NCBI GenBank assembly: GCA_027627225.1
Contig: CM051029.1
Location: 6,657,190 to 6,721,189, forward strand
Direction: 5' to 3'
DNA: 64,000 nucleotides
DNA from: Congeria kusceri
Lineage: Eukaryota > Mollusca > Bivalvia > Myida > Dreissenidae
This document shows, one piece after another, positions 25,123-37,429 of this stretch. A program made the translations under genes and the position numbers. The notes beneath the pieces were generated by a model. It was given only the letters and a program-made list of their open reading frames with translations. It was not told the DNA's origin and did no database searches. Each line of letters opens with the position of its first letter. Within the stretch, counting starts at the first letter, position 1.

Positions 25123-25307
25123 ATTCCAGTCAGGACAATAAATACGAAGGTCTTGCAGAAACCGCTTTTCATGAGTACGCCTGTATTCCAAGTGGCACAA
25201 ACGAGTACAATAACACAGTCGACACTGAGCGTGCTGCTATAAGATCATCATCAAATGTAACACTACCGCAGAACGAGAACGCATATGAAAATTTGAAACT
25301 ATCATAA
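25123..25307 (+). CDS. Gene 1 terminal exon j: ITAM-like tail and stop codon
   Basis: Acceptor TTGATTTCAG, phase 1 entry, TAA at 25305-25307. It encodes QDNKYEGLAETAFHEYACIP: two tyrosines in YxxL-x7-YxxI spacing with Asp at -3, matching the ITAM consensus. A further EYNN and the C-terminal AYENLKLS (YxN, Grb2-SH2-type site) follow. Gene 2's last exon is collinear. If expressed, the tail would be a Src/Syk-type kinase substrate; that role is inferred from motif spacing only. Confidence 0.75.
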
Positions 25308-26430
25308 ATATACATCAACTTTGCAATGACTATACGAGATTTTTCACAAGAACTGCTTAACATTATACAAAAAGTGATTGCTTATTGTCAAATATTCATG
25401 CATTGGTTGCTTTCTTCTACCCACTCATTAATTTTCATTTAATTACATGAATTAATCAAAGGGGTCTGACTTATTATGCTAAAATAAAGGACATATTATC
25501 CATCCTGATTCGATGAAAAAAAACGACGGTGTACACATTTGTAGTTCATAAAGATGTGTTCCTCCTATATTGGACCGTGTTTCAGTCACAAACCTCATAT
25601 CACCCGCAATTGATTTAAACAAAACTTCTGTCCGTGAGTTATTCGACAACAAATTAAGACGTCAATTTGTTATTTCAATTCTATTGCGTCTGCAAACTAG
25701 AAATCAATCCGAATATTTATTTACATGCCACGCTCTATTATTTTAAGAAGGTCCAGCCATATTCGTTATTTACCACTGTTCTATAAGTTTAGGTGCCCTC
25801 CCCCTCCCTCATTATTTACATAAAAATAATTTATCGGACGTTTGCCTGGTAGCGCGTGCTGAGCAGAGGTTATTGCAGATTACCCGTCGTTGATTTTTTT
25901 TTTAAAATGAATATTGGCGCAAGCCGTGTTTGAATTAAAGACAGTCAATATATCCTGTTAATTCCAAACTTAACGAAACGTTGAGTACTTTTCGATTCTT
26001 TTCATCACAAAATGTATTTGGGTGTGCATGATATAGGTGTTATATTATTGTTATTATTTACATCGGAAGCATTTATTATTAATGATTGACCTTGTTGCAA
26101 TAGTTTCTTATGTGTGTTGCAAATTGTTTAGGTTTCATCTATGAATAAACTAGATTAGTATAGTGTAAATTGCAAATAAATTGATACCTGACGCAATGAT
26201 GCACAACTCATTACTGACCCATCAAATCATGTGTGAACATTGTACAGTAAAGTTAAGACCAGTTTATAATAAACTTAATAATATAGCCAATTCGTTAGTT
26301 TCAACCAGCAATCTGCACTTTCTAAATAAGACCTCTCCTGCGTCGTCCGTCGTCCGTGTGCCGTCAACAATTTGTTTCGGAAGCGCGCTAGAGACGTTTT
26401 ATTCAGCTCAAACCAGTAACACTAGAGTTA
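25308..26430. other. 3' flank of Gene 1, no further gene seen
   Basis: AT-rich DNA with stop codons in all frames. An AATAAA hexamer at 25483-25488, about 175 bp past the Gene 1 stop codon, is a plausible poly(A) signal. Nothing else is recognised. Confidence 0.5.
25483..25488 (+). promoter_or_regulatory. Candidate polyadenylation signal of Gene 1
   Basis: AATAAA at a sensible distance after the stop codon. Such hexamers are frequent by chance in AT-rich DNA. Confidence 0.35.
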
Positions 26431-26439
26431 TGGACCCTG

Positions 26440-27050
26440 TTTATGCATAAAAGTGAAAACATGCCTTTTTCCAACATTTAGACTTTATTTTTCATCAAAT
26501 CTTAACCAATCTTTCAAAGTTTGCGTATAACCATCAGTCTCAGCAGACGCCAAAAATGGGTCAGATTGTCTTTCAAACACTGGAGTTATTGCCCTATGTT
26601 TATGCAAATTAATACAAAAATGACCATTATTCAGAATAGAGACTTCGTTGTTCATCCAATCTTCACTTGTCTTGCACAGTTTGTATATGACTATGAGATT
26701 ACAGTTTAAGTCGAATATAAACAAGATCGGACCAGAAACACCGGTGTAATTGCCCGTTATTTATGAAAAAAATATACTAAATATAACATTATTCAGGATC
26801 GATACTTCATTTGTTATCCAATCTTCACAAATTGTGCACAGTTTATCTATGAACGTTAAGATAACAGGTGAAGACAAATATAAGCCTGTTAGGGCCAGAA
26901 ACACCAATGTTATTGCCCCTTGTGTGTGGAAAAAGATATCGACAAGTTATCAATGATTGGCTTGCAGACACGATATTTTATTCAATGATGACCCACCTTA
27001 CACAGCTTGCGTATGATAATAACAGTTGGTGAATGAAATTTGATTTTCAA
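26440..27050 (+). repeat. Diverged ~150-166 bp tandem repeat, about four copies
   Basis: A motif CCAATCTT-CAC...TTGCACAGTTTGTATATGA recurs at about 26506, 26655, 26818 and (weaker) 26984, each followed by a conserved track ending in a variant of CACCGGTGTAATTGCCC-TTATTTATG. Copies are diverged, so this is old. No coding potential is seen. Confidence 0.6.
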
Positions 27051-27760
27051 CAGTTGCAAACCTTGCATGCAGTTATTTGTTAATGCAACATTGATGGCTT
27101 CAGAGCCTGCATTAACATCATTTATCACCATTGGACAGAAACTTATCAAAGAGAAAGCGAAACTTGACCTTATAGCACAGCCATCGCAATTATCGCATTA
27201 AAACTAGTTCTCCAAAACTGTCTGGAAAAAGACATCAAAATCTACTGTTTCTGCATTTTCCAAATTGTCACTGAAAAAGGATTAGGTAAGAATATCGAGA
27301 AAAGATATTTGAGAACCATTAGCACTGCACATCCACTACACAACTCATACTTTATTTAGCCCATTGCACTAACCGATGTTTTAAATAAAAACGATCCTAT
27401 CCCCCTTTGCGTTTTTTTCAGATATCTTAATTTTCCAATCCGTCACAACAGTATGGTCCTCATCTGTACAAGTTCTGAGGTGAGCGCTTTATATCAATAT
27501 GGCCCTCTTTTTATCATTTTGTTTTTTTAACATCACTTATTCTCCTGACATTTTTTCTTTATTTGATATTTTTCTCTCTTTTTTCATGTGTTTTATTTGT
27601 ATTAGTTAAATAATATTATCTACATAAAAATGGATTCACAAATACTCTGTTTCGCTCACAGTACCTGTGTCAGAATCGAGGTTGTTGATGAGATTTCGTG
27701 TCATGACGTCAGCAAAATTATCATTTAAATACATTAAATAAATAAATTAAATAAATTAAA
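27051..27760. other. Intergenic, nothing recognised
   Basis: AT-rich sequence without exon-like stretches, repeats or RNA genes that I can identify. Confidence 0.4.
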
Positions 27761-27843
27761 AGTGCCTGTTCTGGGATTCGAACCCAAAACATCACGCTCA
27801 CAAACTTTGTGCGCTTACCACTGCATTACAGTATCAACTGTAG
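27719..27843 (-). repeat. tRNA-derived element with TTTA-rich tail
   Basis: On the minus strand the sequence has an internal A-box-like AATGCAGTGGTAAGCGC and a perfect B box (GGTTCGAATCCC). Immediately after the tRNA-like body comes a TTTAATTTATT-rich tail. The layout (tRNA body then simple A/T-rich tail) is that of a SINE or tRNA retropseudogene rather than a working tRNA gene; the anticodon arm is not convincing. Confidence 0.55.
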
Positions 27844-28280
27844 TGGAGTAAATATTTGATCAATACATGTTCGCGTCTCAGTCTCTTATCTGAGTTAATA
27901 GCTTAAAATATATTTACGAAAATAAACGGAATATTCATGAGTACCAGGTCAATGAAAGCGCACTTTAGTAAGGTATTATCAATAATCCCCAGTTATTATG
28001 AAAAGGAAAATATCCATTCATCGAGCTTCAGAAACCCACACATTTTGAGTCGATTTTACATTTATATAAACAAAGGTTAGCAGCTGAACACGAGATAGTC
28101 AAGTACATTCGATACAACACTTGATTAAAATGTTATTGACCGAAATTTGAGGAACCGCTTATTATTCCATGTTTTGTTTTACACACAATAATGTATGCAT
28201 GTACTGTATAAATTTTAAGCGGCGAATAGTAAAAAGTTGTTCATATTACAATTGCAAAATTATAATTCAACTTATGTTAA

Positions 28281-28396
28281 AACCGACATAATTTTCGCAG
28301 TTTCGTTGTTTATCCCCCCCCAAAACAACTCTTTGTCGAACTCCTAATTGTTTATTGTTCGATAAACAACGATAATGCGAAACAGTTTTCTTAAAT
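28281..28396. repeat. Fold-back MITE, copy 1 (degraded)
   Basis: Contains TTTCGTTGTTTATC near one end and GATAAACAACGATAATGCG near the other, which are inverted copies of one another. A C-rich run interrupts the left arm. A cleaner copy lies at 33588-33770. Confidence 0.6.
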
Positions 28397-28537
28397 ACGA
28401 TATACTCTGTCCGTTACATGACAACACCGATATAAAGCGTTTCTGTATGCAGTCATGGTTTCCCGCGTGTATGTTCCAGTGCGGTCCGGCATCTGGTGTA
28501 CACGTTTGCTCCGTTTTTTCCTTACATATTTTGCACA
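28344..28537 (-). CDS. Putative cytoplasmic terminal exon of minus-strand receptor B
   Basis: Acceptor TTTACACAG in minus sense, phase 1 entry, open for 63 codons to a stop at 28344. It starts VCKICKEKTEQTCTPDAGPH, basic and Cys-containing as expected just inside a membrane. It follows the TM exon 28736-28834 in the right order and phase. Its last ~17 codons lie inside the fold-back MITE at 28281-28396, so the C-terminus appears to be MITE-derived. No family recognised. Confidence 0.4.
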
Positions 28538-28735
28538 CTGTGTAAAAAGAAAACATGTTTTAACAACAGTTAATTATATAACATTCAGAACAGTGTATTA
28601 TATGTAATATTGCATGAACAAGTATTTTAAGTGTACTTAATACCAGGGACGGTGTTTGGTAAAGCAATTAATATTATGTTTGCATGCATATGATCAAGCA
28701 AAATGCATGTTTAAGATATATATACGATACATAAC

Positions 28736-28834
28736 CTTTTTTATTAACAATTACTGCCGACACTATACTCGTGCAAACTACAACTCCAGCGACAGATCCT
28801 GCGGCGATTCCTGCTATTTCACCCGAAGTACATT
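28736..28834 (-). CDS. Transmembrane exon of minus-strand receptor B
   Basis: 99 nt, acceptor TATTTTCTCAG, phase 1 in and out, donor GTTATG (weak). Encodes ECTSGEIAGIAAGSVAGV then VVCTSIVSAVIVNKK: a Gly/Ala-rich helix with a basic stop-transfer. The style (Glu-Cys start, G-A-G repeats, K-K end) matches the exon at 33121-33204 and the TM exon of Gene 2. Ig exons for this gene were not found. Confidence 0.6.
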
Positions 28835-28899
28835 CTGAGAAAATATTTAGCACGTATTGTAGAACATGACAGTGTTTATGCATGAGCAAATACCAAACT

Positions 28900-30820
28900 A
28901 GTTAATACAACTAATTTAAATCCGGATTTTTTTTTAATTTTGCTTAAATTATGTAAACAATTATTAGTCGAATTTGATGAAGAAAAGTAAAATTGTCATG
29001 CAGATCATCCAATGAACACTATATGTACATATTTTTTCCTAGGTAAACTAAGTTTTTACGGTAAAAAAAGACACCATTGCTTTAGCTGTGGTGGCCACCA
29101 GTGTGTTATTGAACGCATTTCTGTAATATACTCAATTATTCCGTTTAGGATATTTAAAACTTAAAATACCACATCAACAATTAAACACCCATTTTGTTAA
29201 TACTTAGTGTTCTATAATAGTACATATAAGGCCAACAAACATTCGTTTCCTTGTTGCAGTGTTCTGATTAAAGCGCAACGCCGAACCATTATGATAGTAA
29301 CTTTGTATAAAAGTTATATTCAACTACATAACATACATGTGAATTTCTTTAATTTCAATGTTTGGCACATCAGACTTAAGTACGGAAATATCGTGTCTCA
29401 CCTAAACTTAAGGGCCAGATCAAATACTATCGAAATAGGCTTCAATCGCGGATTTGTTATTTTATATTCTACGTACGGTACAAATAATGTATAATCATAC
29501 AAGTGATCGACATTATAATGTACGTGTTTTCTTCATTTGTTATAAACGAATATGTACTCACCATCTTCGGATGAAACGGGGGGATTAAGTTTTAATAGTT
29601 ATGAGTAAGACCGTTCCAAATTGTTTGCTAACATTAATGTCGAGCCTTTCTTGTTGCAAACCCCAGTGAGTAGTGAGCCTCCGTTTATATCAATATTGAT
29701 CAATGCAACTGGGGATTATTGATATGTGGTCACAAACAGGAAGTTGATTCATTTTGATGATAACATTATTTTAGTACTAGTACATATATTATTGTACAGT
29801 ATGTCACTGATCTTATTTAATTTCATTTAAAGCCGTTCCATCAAAATATAACTATTGAAATAGTGGTGTTACTCTGTATTATCTATGGCTTACAGGTGCA
29901 GTTGCAATATGATCTGAGAAAGGTAATGCAAAACGGGTCAGTACGTGCAAAAAATAAAACGTGTTTTTTATGATAACGGCATTTGTGTTGTTGTTTTAAA
30001 ATGTACGTATTATAACACTAATACTTTATAAATGGTTTGCTACAAGGACGATTTAGATATTTCATTACAGACAAAACGGTTTTCATTTAATCTATTCCAA
30101 TTGCATTGTTCACTTAAGCATAAACACCTTGCAAATAGTGATTTTAATGTCCTATTGTCAACAATATAAATCACAACCCCCATAAATTGTATACTTTGCA
30201 AACTAGAACGCGTATTTCAAACTTATATTTTATTGCTTTGATAAGCGACAGAGCCGTGTCAGACTGTTTGTCACACAGAACAAGCACAATAATCAATGAA
30301 AGGGAAGCAACAATCGTAGTAATACATTTGAGAAAGAGTGATCACTTATGAGTATTAATTTAGAACACATAGATCGACTCTTAAATGTGTGTATTCTCTT
30401 AATACACTGATAACGTTTCTAACACATTTATTATTTCTTTTATATTTAATGCAATTCTTTTCTGGTATACATCATAATGTGCAAAAAGCAAATTATACAT
30501 AATGAAAACAATATCCTAACAAATGTTATCTAGGTCCACACCTAATCATTTCAAATATTATGTGTGATGTTTACATGGAATGAGTTTTAAACTAAATATA
30601 CAAATATTGTTTTAACCTTACAGCCAATTACGGAGTTTATACCCGGATTTAGCCTGGCTGTAATACACGTTATATAACTATATTGCATATAGAGTTTAAG
30701 CGATGTTATATCAATTCCTGCAGACATTTTATACCTGTTGATTTATCAATTATCAGTGATGATCATGTTATATAAAAAGTCCATATTAATTGTTGTATTG
30801 AGAATGTATACGTGTTTATT
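28900..30820. other. Intergenic or intronic, nothing firm
   Basis: AT-rich. A donor-like GTGAGT preceded by PPVSSED in minus sense (about 29570-29592) resembles the end of the stalk exons at 41351 and 57420, but no acceptor is visible. Otherwise I see nothing. Confidence 0.35.
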
Positions 30821-30974
30821 ACCTGCATGTGTGTGAGAAAACCCAAACAGAACACTGCATCTAAAAAAACATCATCATCATAACCCAGCAGAACCAACTT
30901 TATTTCGTCAACTTTGCACGTTTTGCGGCCATTATTAAGTTGAGACACAATGGAACATGTCAACATTGAGCATT

Positions 30975-33120
30975 CTGTTGAATTATAAATTTGATTAAAC
31001 TTTGCAAATTCACCACAAAACGACGGTTATCGTTGATATATTTCAACATTGCAGTATGTGCCGTTAACAACATTGATATTTTACTGTAATTATGCCCTTG
31101 CATTATGACATATCATCAACATTAATTGTTCAATGTTGGGATCAGTCAAGATTTAAACGTTGAATTGATGTTGACTTTTGTGTCAGCAATTGCTGCATAT
31201 AATGGTTGAAATAATATAACGTTAATAGTGACAAGGGAAATAAGTTATTTTGATTTGAAAATAGTCCTTTTATGTACAGTACCTAATATAGGCCTATATA
31301 GACGTATAAAATAATACAAATGCTCAAACTAAATGCAAAATAATGAATTACGCTTTTGATCATTTAATGGAAGGAAACCTCATTTTGTTGTTGCACACAA
31401 TCGCTCATACAATAAAATATTAGGTTGATAAATCAATAATGTTTTCCAAACAAACGCAACATGCAATACATATTGTTTATACCAGTTATAACTGGGTTTA
31501 ATTGTTTGAAATTAAATGTTGGACATTAAATTATACAAATGCTAATTTCCAGTACTCTGTATGATCAACATACTTTCAGTGATATAGTGCTTGATACAGA
31601 TGTCAATGGGAACATAAATATAATTGGAGTAGTCAAGCAGATATTCTTATTTTTTAAACTGGACACAGGGTCCGCTTTGAATTTATGGCTAGTTTAATAC
31701 GATTGCATTTGTATTTAGAATAGAAGTACATGGACACAGACATTGTATTCCATGCACAATTATACTGTAAAACAATGTTTATTTGTAGTTAACTTTATAT
31801 TTTCTGAAAAAGTACATTTGTTGCTGTTCTGAATTATTTTGACACGTTTTCCGATTTTTTCAGTGAAGCACGGCTTAACGCTAAATAGGTACACACTATA
31901 CAATATGTAACCAGTTTTGGTAATTACATATATAGTTGCATGTAAAAGTGTTACAATGGGCAGTATTGTTTATTAAATTGTTTCCTTTGCTCAAAGAACA
32001 ATATTGTTTGCCGATAGCGGATTTGGAGGCTTGAAGTATTGTATCACGTATTATACTTATATGAACTTCGTTTGCAATGTCTATTCTGGTCTTTATGGAA
32101 ATTAATTTTCATTTCACTGTATACGTTTTGCTTACACTGTTTCTTAAAGTAAATCACAGTCATGGATTGATGTCTGTGCAAAAACTGCCATTGCTTAATC
32201 TAAGCGTGTATGTATTAATGATGTACAATTGCCAGTTTGTTACACCAGACTCTGCCCAGTCCTTGAGTTACGGTACGTCATCTCGGTGAATTCTCCATTT
32301 ATGTTATCTGAGGAAGTTTTTTTTTTAATCAACAAACTTTAAGATAATAATTTTAGAAATAACAAGTAAAAAGGGAAAAAAAAAAGTAAGCCGCACTCGT
32401 TAACCTTATTGCTAGGGTAATGTTAATTATCTCATAAAAATAATTTCGCCTCTGCAGTCTGTATAAAATGCATATATGTGTATATAAATGTGTATATATA
32501 CTGATATGGGAACATAGTTCAGGTCTCTTTTGTTGTTTTTCTCTTGATCTAATTTAACCTTATCCTGACCACATTTCTATGTGTGTCCTTTGGGTTAATT
32601 TTGTCACTTTCGCCTGTCTATGTTTGCGTTGCTTTTGTGCGAATACGTTTGTTTTGTTTTTGTTCTTTAAATTCTATGTCGATATTTACATCTTCCATAT
32701 TAAAATACTCGTCTCTCCTTGTTTGCGTGTCACTGTCGTTGTTTCGTGGTTCTCTAGCGGCATCACGCTTGCAAAATTCCACAACTTAAAAAAAAAAACA
32801 TATACAAATATAAAAAGAATGCTTCGCATAAAATACTCGTTGTGAAAATAAAACAACATTGTATTCCGAGACAAAGTGTACATTACTAGTAGTTATAGTT
32901 CAATGGACGACTCATCGCGTCTTAAACAGGTGGATAACATAAGATTAAAAACAGGATAGCCCTATGATAGCACGCAACTACGTAAATACTATGCGAATAA
33001 CGAGCTGGGTTGAATATAAAGGCCGTTATGCGGTAAACGTTCTAACTCCGGCTTTTGTTATTAGATAAGGTCATATATTCAGATATTACATAAATAATTA
33101 CACTATCAGATCAAAATTAC
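30975..33120. other. Intergenic or intronic, nothing recognised
   Basis: AT-rich, with short TA-rich runs near 32460-32510. Open stretches such as 32077-32289 lack splice context or family similarity. Confidence 0.4.
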
Positions 33121-33204
33121 CTTTCTGGATGAAAATACACGTTCCTGCGCCTGCGACCAAACCGGCAGCAACAGGACCAAGAATTAAAGCCAATGGGCAT
33201 TTCT
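33121..33204 (-). CDS. Transmembrane exon of minus-strand receptor C
   Basis: 84 nt, acceptor GTTATCCAG, donor GTAATT, phase 1 both ends. Encodes EKCPLALILGPVAAGLVA then GAGTCIFIQK, a 20-residue hydrophobic helix. It resembles the 28736-28834 exon. No neighbouring Ig exon is identified, so this may be a solo remnant or part of a gene with diverged exons. Confidence 0.55.
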
Positions 33205-33587
33205 CTGGATAACACAAGAAGATTTTATTCAAACTGTTATATATTTCTTTATATACTTAATCAGGGTAATGTCAGTCAGGTATAAATGTACACAAGCATC
33301 AACACATATAATTATAAAATCTCAAAACATATAATATAACTGAAATACTTATCACTGAACGGACCTTTTATTTTATTATTTTCATTCGATTTCTTATTCT
33401 CAAATCTTCTTATTAAATTGAGTGAATATTTTAGATTCTAACATGATACTCGCTAAATTTTCTTTAGACAAAGGACACAATCATAACAATTGTTAAACTA
33501 CCCAGTAAACAGCGGAAAAAGAAGTCACGATTCTAAACGGCATAATAAAAAGTACAAATTGCACAACTATATGTCAAATCCTACTAG

Positions 33588-33770
33588 AACCGAAATAATT
33601 TTCGCATTATCGTTGTTTATCGACCAATAAACAACTCTTTGTCGTTCTGATGCGTGGCTTTTAAACAAATCTGGCTAACGCCCTCGTGGTTTAATTCTTA
33701 CGCATCAGAACATCAAGTCGTTGTTTATTGGCTGATAAACAACGATAATGCGGACATTATTTCTTAAATA
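33588..33770. repeat. Fold-back MITE, copy 2
   Basis: Left arm 33588-33655 and right arm 33701-33770 are inverted repeats: TCGCATTATCGTTGTTTATC on the left matches the complement of GATAAACAACGATAATGCG on the right, continuing through a CAATAAACAAC core to TCTGATGCGT. The loop is about 45 bp. There is no coding capacity; it is a non-autonomous DNA element and shares its arms with the element at 28281-28396. Confidence 0.8.
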
Positions 33771-33894
33771 AACAATACAATCATATGTATAATATAATTA
33801 AATTTGTAGAATAAACCTTTTTGTTATAAGCTAAGTATTGTTGGTTCATTTCAATTACAAATATAAATTATTTCATTACAAATACAAATATATA

Positions 33895-34100
33895 TGAGGC
33901 GTTCGTGAGAAAACCGGGCTTAATGCATGTGCACTTTCCGCCTACAGTGGATTTATGTTTAGAAGAGACTTCCTTGAAACAGAAAATACCATATAAGCGG
34001 CAAGTGCCGTCCTGGATTAGCCTGTGCGGAATGAACAGGCTAATCCAGGACGACACTTTACGAACACGCATTAAGACCGGTTTTCCCACGAAACGCCTCA
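33895..34100. repeat. Palindromic MITE, 206 bp, bivalve-type
   Basis: Terminal inverted repeats of about 36 bp begin TGAGGCGTTCGTGAGAAAAC and end as the complement of TGAGGCGTTTCGTGGGAAAAC. Inside, a second perfect-looking palindrome pairs GTCCTGGATTAGCCTGT with ACAGGCTAATCCAGGAC. ATA-type sequence flanks both ends. I recall close relatives of the GATTAGCCTGTGCGG core being abundant in Dreissena and some other bivalves, which is my main taxonomic clue. Confidence 0.82.
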
Positions 34101-37100
34101 TATATCAATTATATTACAATTGATTGTATTGTAGATTTTTTTTCAAATATGAGTTTCTATTGTATTGCACTTTAAAGTTTAGTAATATTCTGAGTTAACA
34201 TTGCGTATATGGATGTTAATATTCGCTCATAATTTAGCAGACGTAAATTTTTTTGAACATATGCATTTGTTTCAATATATAAATATTAACACAGTGATAA
34301 TTATGAGTACAAACAACAATTTGTTTTTAATTTATTTAACCTACAAAACACAATATAAGCAGCGAATTTTATTATGCCATTCGCAATTGGTACCAATTGG
34401 TATATTTTGTTAGTTAACAATTGAAGCTCATTTTTTGTCTTAAAGTTACAAATCGTCAAACAATAAAAAAATATAATTATTTCAATCAACTCCATAATTT
34501 ATTTACATACACATTTGTAACACATTACTGTCTTGCATATACATGTGATGGGCGAGCTATATGTAGCACGGGATTGGAACAGAGGAATCACGTGTACATG
34601 ACGTGGTCGTTGCATGCATATAGCTAGCAGTAGTACTAGAGAGTTGAGGCTTCCTTCCTAGCCTGCGTAGCAAATAGACTTAAACAAAATAAACATGTAA
34701 ACCACTATAGTAAGTAGTAAAACAGGGAGGTGTTACACATTGCCCACATACTTACATAAACACTTATATTCAAAGGGCAATATCTCTCAGCAGAATGATT
34801 AAATTAATAATTTTCACAAAAACCTCGTTTCACAAAAATGGCAGTTTGTACACTTTGGTGTACAACTCTGGTGAACAACCGTCGTCCTGTGGATTTCGTT
34901 GACTATTCGAAAACTCATTTTGTTGTTTTTTTCTACAATTTACCGTCTTGATTTCAATCTGAATAAATTATTTACCGTCAGTGCTTGTTGGTTTATTGGT
35001 AGTATATAGAAAATATAAAACATGGTTATTAGAAACTGCTTTTATAAAACCAATAATGTACGATTCCTGTATTTATAATGGGCCTTTTATAAAAATAGTG
35101 AAGTTAACAGAAACATATAAATACAATGTACTATAACAAAGTGTTGGTTGTTATGGACAATATCTGGTTCTTTAAACAGGTAATACTTACATTTAGGATA
35201 CATTGTATATGTATTCGTGCTTTTTATAATTACTTCTGTATATGACCGGTTGAAATTACAATAGGTGACTTTGTTTTGTTAAGCCGGTCAGTGGTACATG
35301 TTTTTTTACCAGTGCGTTATAACGGCCGCTAATAAGGTGACTAATACTACGTATGTGTATTCGTTTATCAGATTTCATAATCAGTTTACATTAGATGTAA
35401 CACAATTGTAAATGCAAAAGTTGCACTGGCGGAATCGAATGCTAAATTATTCATTAATTAAAACATGTTGTTCCAAAACGAACTATTTGATACCGTAGCG
35501 GTCGGAGACTGAATCAGCGCGTTAGCGAGCCAGTGACAGATGTGAAGTAATACAGAAATGAAATAGCGAATAAGTGAGAGGGGCTATGATTGACTTGGTA
35601 GTGTTACGGCTAGCGAAAAAGGAAGTGTCTGTAGATGAAATTTATTGAAGATTTGAAGAGTTGCATGCCGGTTTCATTTGGAATTGTTTACTTATGACGA
35701 CAATACAAACTGATAGACTGATACAGTATATCTAATCAACTGAACACCGACGATTTATTTAACCGTTTGGCTTATTATAAGATTTACACACCGACGCGTT
35801 GGTCCGTAATGTAACGTCTTTTCAGATTGTATACGAACATTAATCGTGTAAGAGAAATCCGACAATACAATACAATTATTGTTCGATTTCATAGTGTTAT
35901 AATGTTTTAATGCACAGTGTAACCAATAACTGACGTCTTCAGCCACATAAAACTGAAGTTTTCGGCAAATATTGTATTTTATTATGAATACAACACTTTA
36001 AACCGACATATGATTACAGGGTAAGAGCATTTAAACGCGACAATTGTGTTGCCTCAAACACATGAAGATATCCACATTTTAAATTGTACATTAATCACAA
36101 AAGGGACATAACACTGTTAATCAACTATTCATAACTCATATCATTATCAGGGTTGACATAATATGCTATAATGCGCAAACAAAATGATATCTAAAACGCA
36201 TTATCTATTTTAAATGTGTACTATACGTACACAAGAGGAAAGAAAGTATGTGAAAACTTCACATTTTACTTTTTTCCCCCCAAAAAATAGCAATTTTATA
36301 AGTCAACATAACATAACGTAACGTCTACTATGTATATATCAACAATGTTGTCGAACATGGAAAATAGGTCGCAGAAAATAACGACCCCCCCCCCCTTTTA
36401 GACGCTGTAGTGTTGCTTATATATTTTCGGTGGCGGATTAAAAATAGAAACTCCAAAAAATATGCATTGTTCCATAAGAATGTTTATATGATTCATGCGT
36501 TCATGTATTTTTATGTTTTTATTGTTTTATTAGTTTTATTTGTATTTATTTTTATTTGTTTCGCTTAAAAATAATCAAAATCGAGTTTGTATTACGAAAT
36601 GGATATTTTGACACAACATTCAGATGAAATTAAACAGACATTCATGCTTTAGACGGTTTATTTAAAAATACTAGCAAATGCCTGGCTATATATATGCAAA
36701 CATATGTTCAAGATTGGTGTATACAGCAAAAATAAACTATCTTAATATGCATTCCGCGCAACAAATGCACCCCTACATTTGTAATTGTATGAACGTGTTA
36801 ACAACCAAAAAACTCACGTGGACGTTCTGTATCTGTCTTACCTCGTGTTTGAATGCATACGGTTGTCTTGTCAGTGTAGATCATGAAATAGTTGTAACAG
36901 CTATACGAACCCAATAATGTTTCATCCATTTTTAACATGGTTACATAAACATTCACCATATTCGAAGACACACAACATGCGTCGCTATCATAAACGAGAC
37001 AATTTCCAAACCACAGGTTACAGTCTGCTATGAGTGTGGTGTCATCTTTATAACATAATATAGGTGCTTATCCTGGACGGGTCGGGTTGTATTTAAAGGC

Positions 37101-37429
37101 TATACGCACATATGTTGTCCGATATCCACATACTGGGTGTTGTTGTAAATATCCGAAACGTTAGATGTTTTACTGAGAAGTCACATGTTAAACAAACACA
37201 TACATGCCAACTAATATTAATAATAGTTAATAAGTTGCGAAAAGAATGGCAAACACTCCAAACTGTGCCGATGCGTCCATGTCTTTCGTTTGCGTATGAC
37301 TTGGTAAGTACAGCAGATGACACCCGCTTGCATTTGATACACCGCGAACTATGTACTCAGAGCTTATTTACTAGATCTGATATTTCTTGTTGCTTATGTG
37401 TCGTATATGTAGTCTGAGGGCAGTATTCG
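34101..37429. other. Intergenic, nothing recognised
   Basis: AT-rich sequence with a short poly-C run (about 36384-36397). No splice-bounded Ig or TM exon seen. A stretch at 35755-35946 (minus) is open but has no recognisable fold. Confidence 0.4.

Larger units (their letters stand above)
1..25307 (+). pseudogene. Gene 1: Ig/FN3 transmembrane receptor with ITAM-like tail, probably a pseudogene (5' end outside window)
   Basis: A multi-exon cell-surface receptor read from exon homology with Gene 2 (44.9-51.8 kb). Order: partial Ig exon, four complete Ig exons, one FN3 exon, a TM exon, three cytoplasmic exons. Exons from 550 on start after AG, and all but the terminal one end before GT; lengths are multiples of three with phase 1 junctions except where noted. 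Three lesions are visible: TAA at 1127-1129 in the third Ig exon, a 1-nt deficit with frame change in the FN3 exon, and TGA at 23267-23269 after the membrane segment. The TM exon is also swollen by a ~20 kb minisatellite. Tail exons remain open and retain tyrosine motifs, so recent inactivation or a highly polymorphic allele are both possible. FN3 is absent from Gene 2. Function (immune-type signalling receptor) is inferred. Confidence 0.7.

Noticed and set aside
30823..30974. Possible minus-strand Ig exon (ECSMLTCSIVSQLNNG...)
   Set aside because: It has an acceptor and a GTAATA donor, but phases are 1 in and 0 out, there is no core Trp and no Y-x-C, so support is too weak.
34980..35010. Stalk-like exon end (NKPTSTD before GTAAAT, minus strand) that could precede the 33.2-kb TM exon
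   Set aside because: No AG acceptor is visible within a reasonable distance; a similar problem affects 29570-29592.
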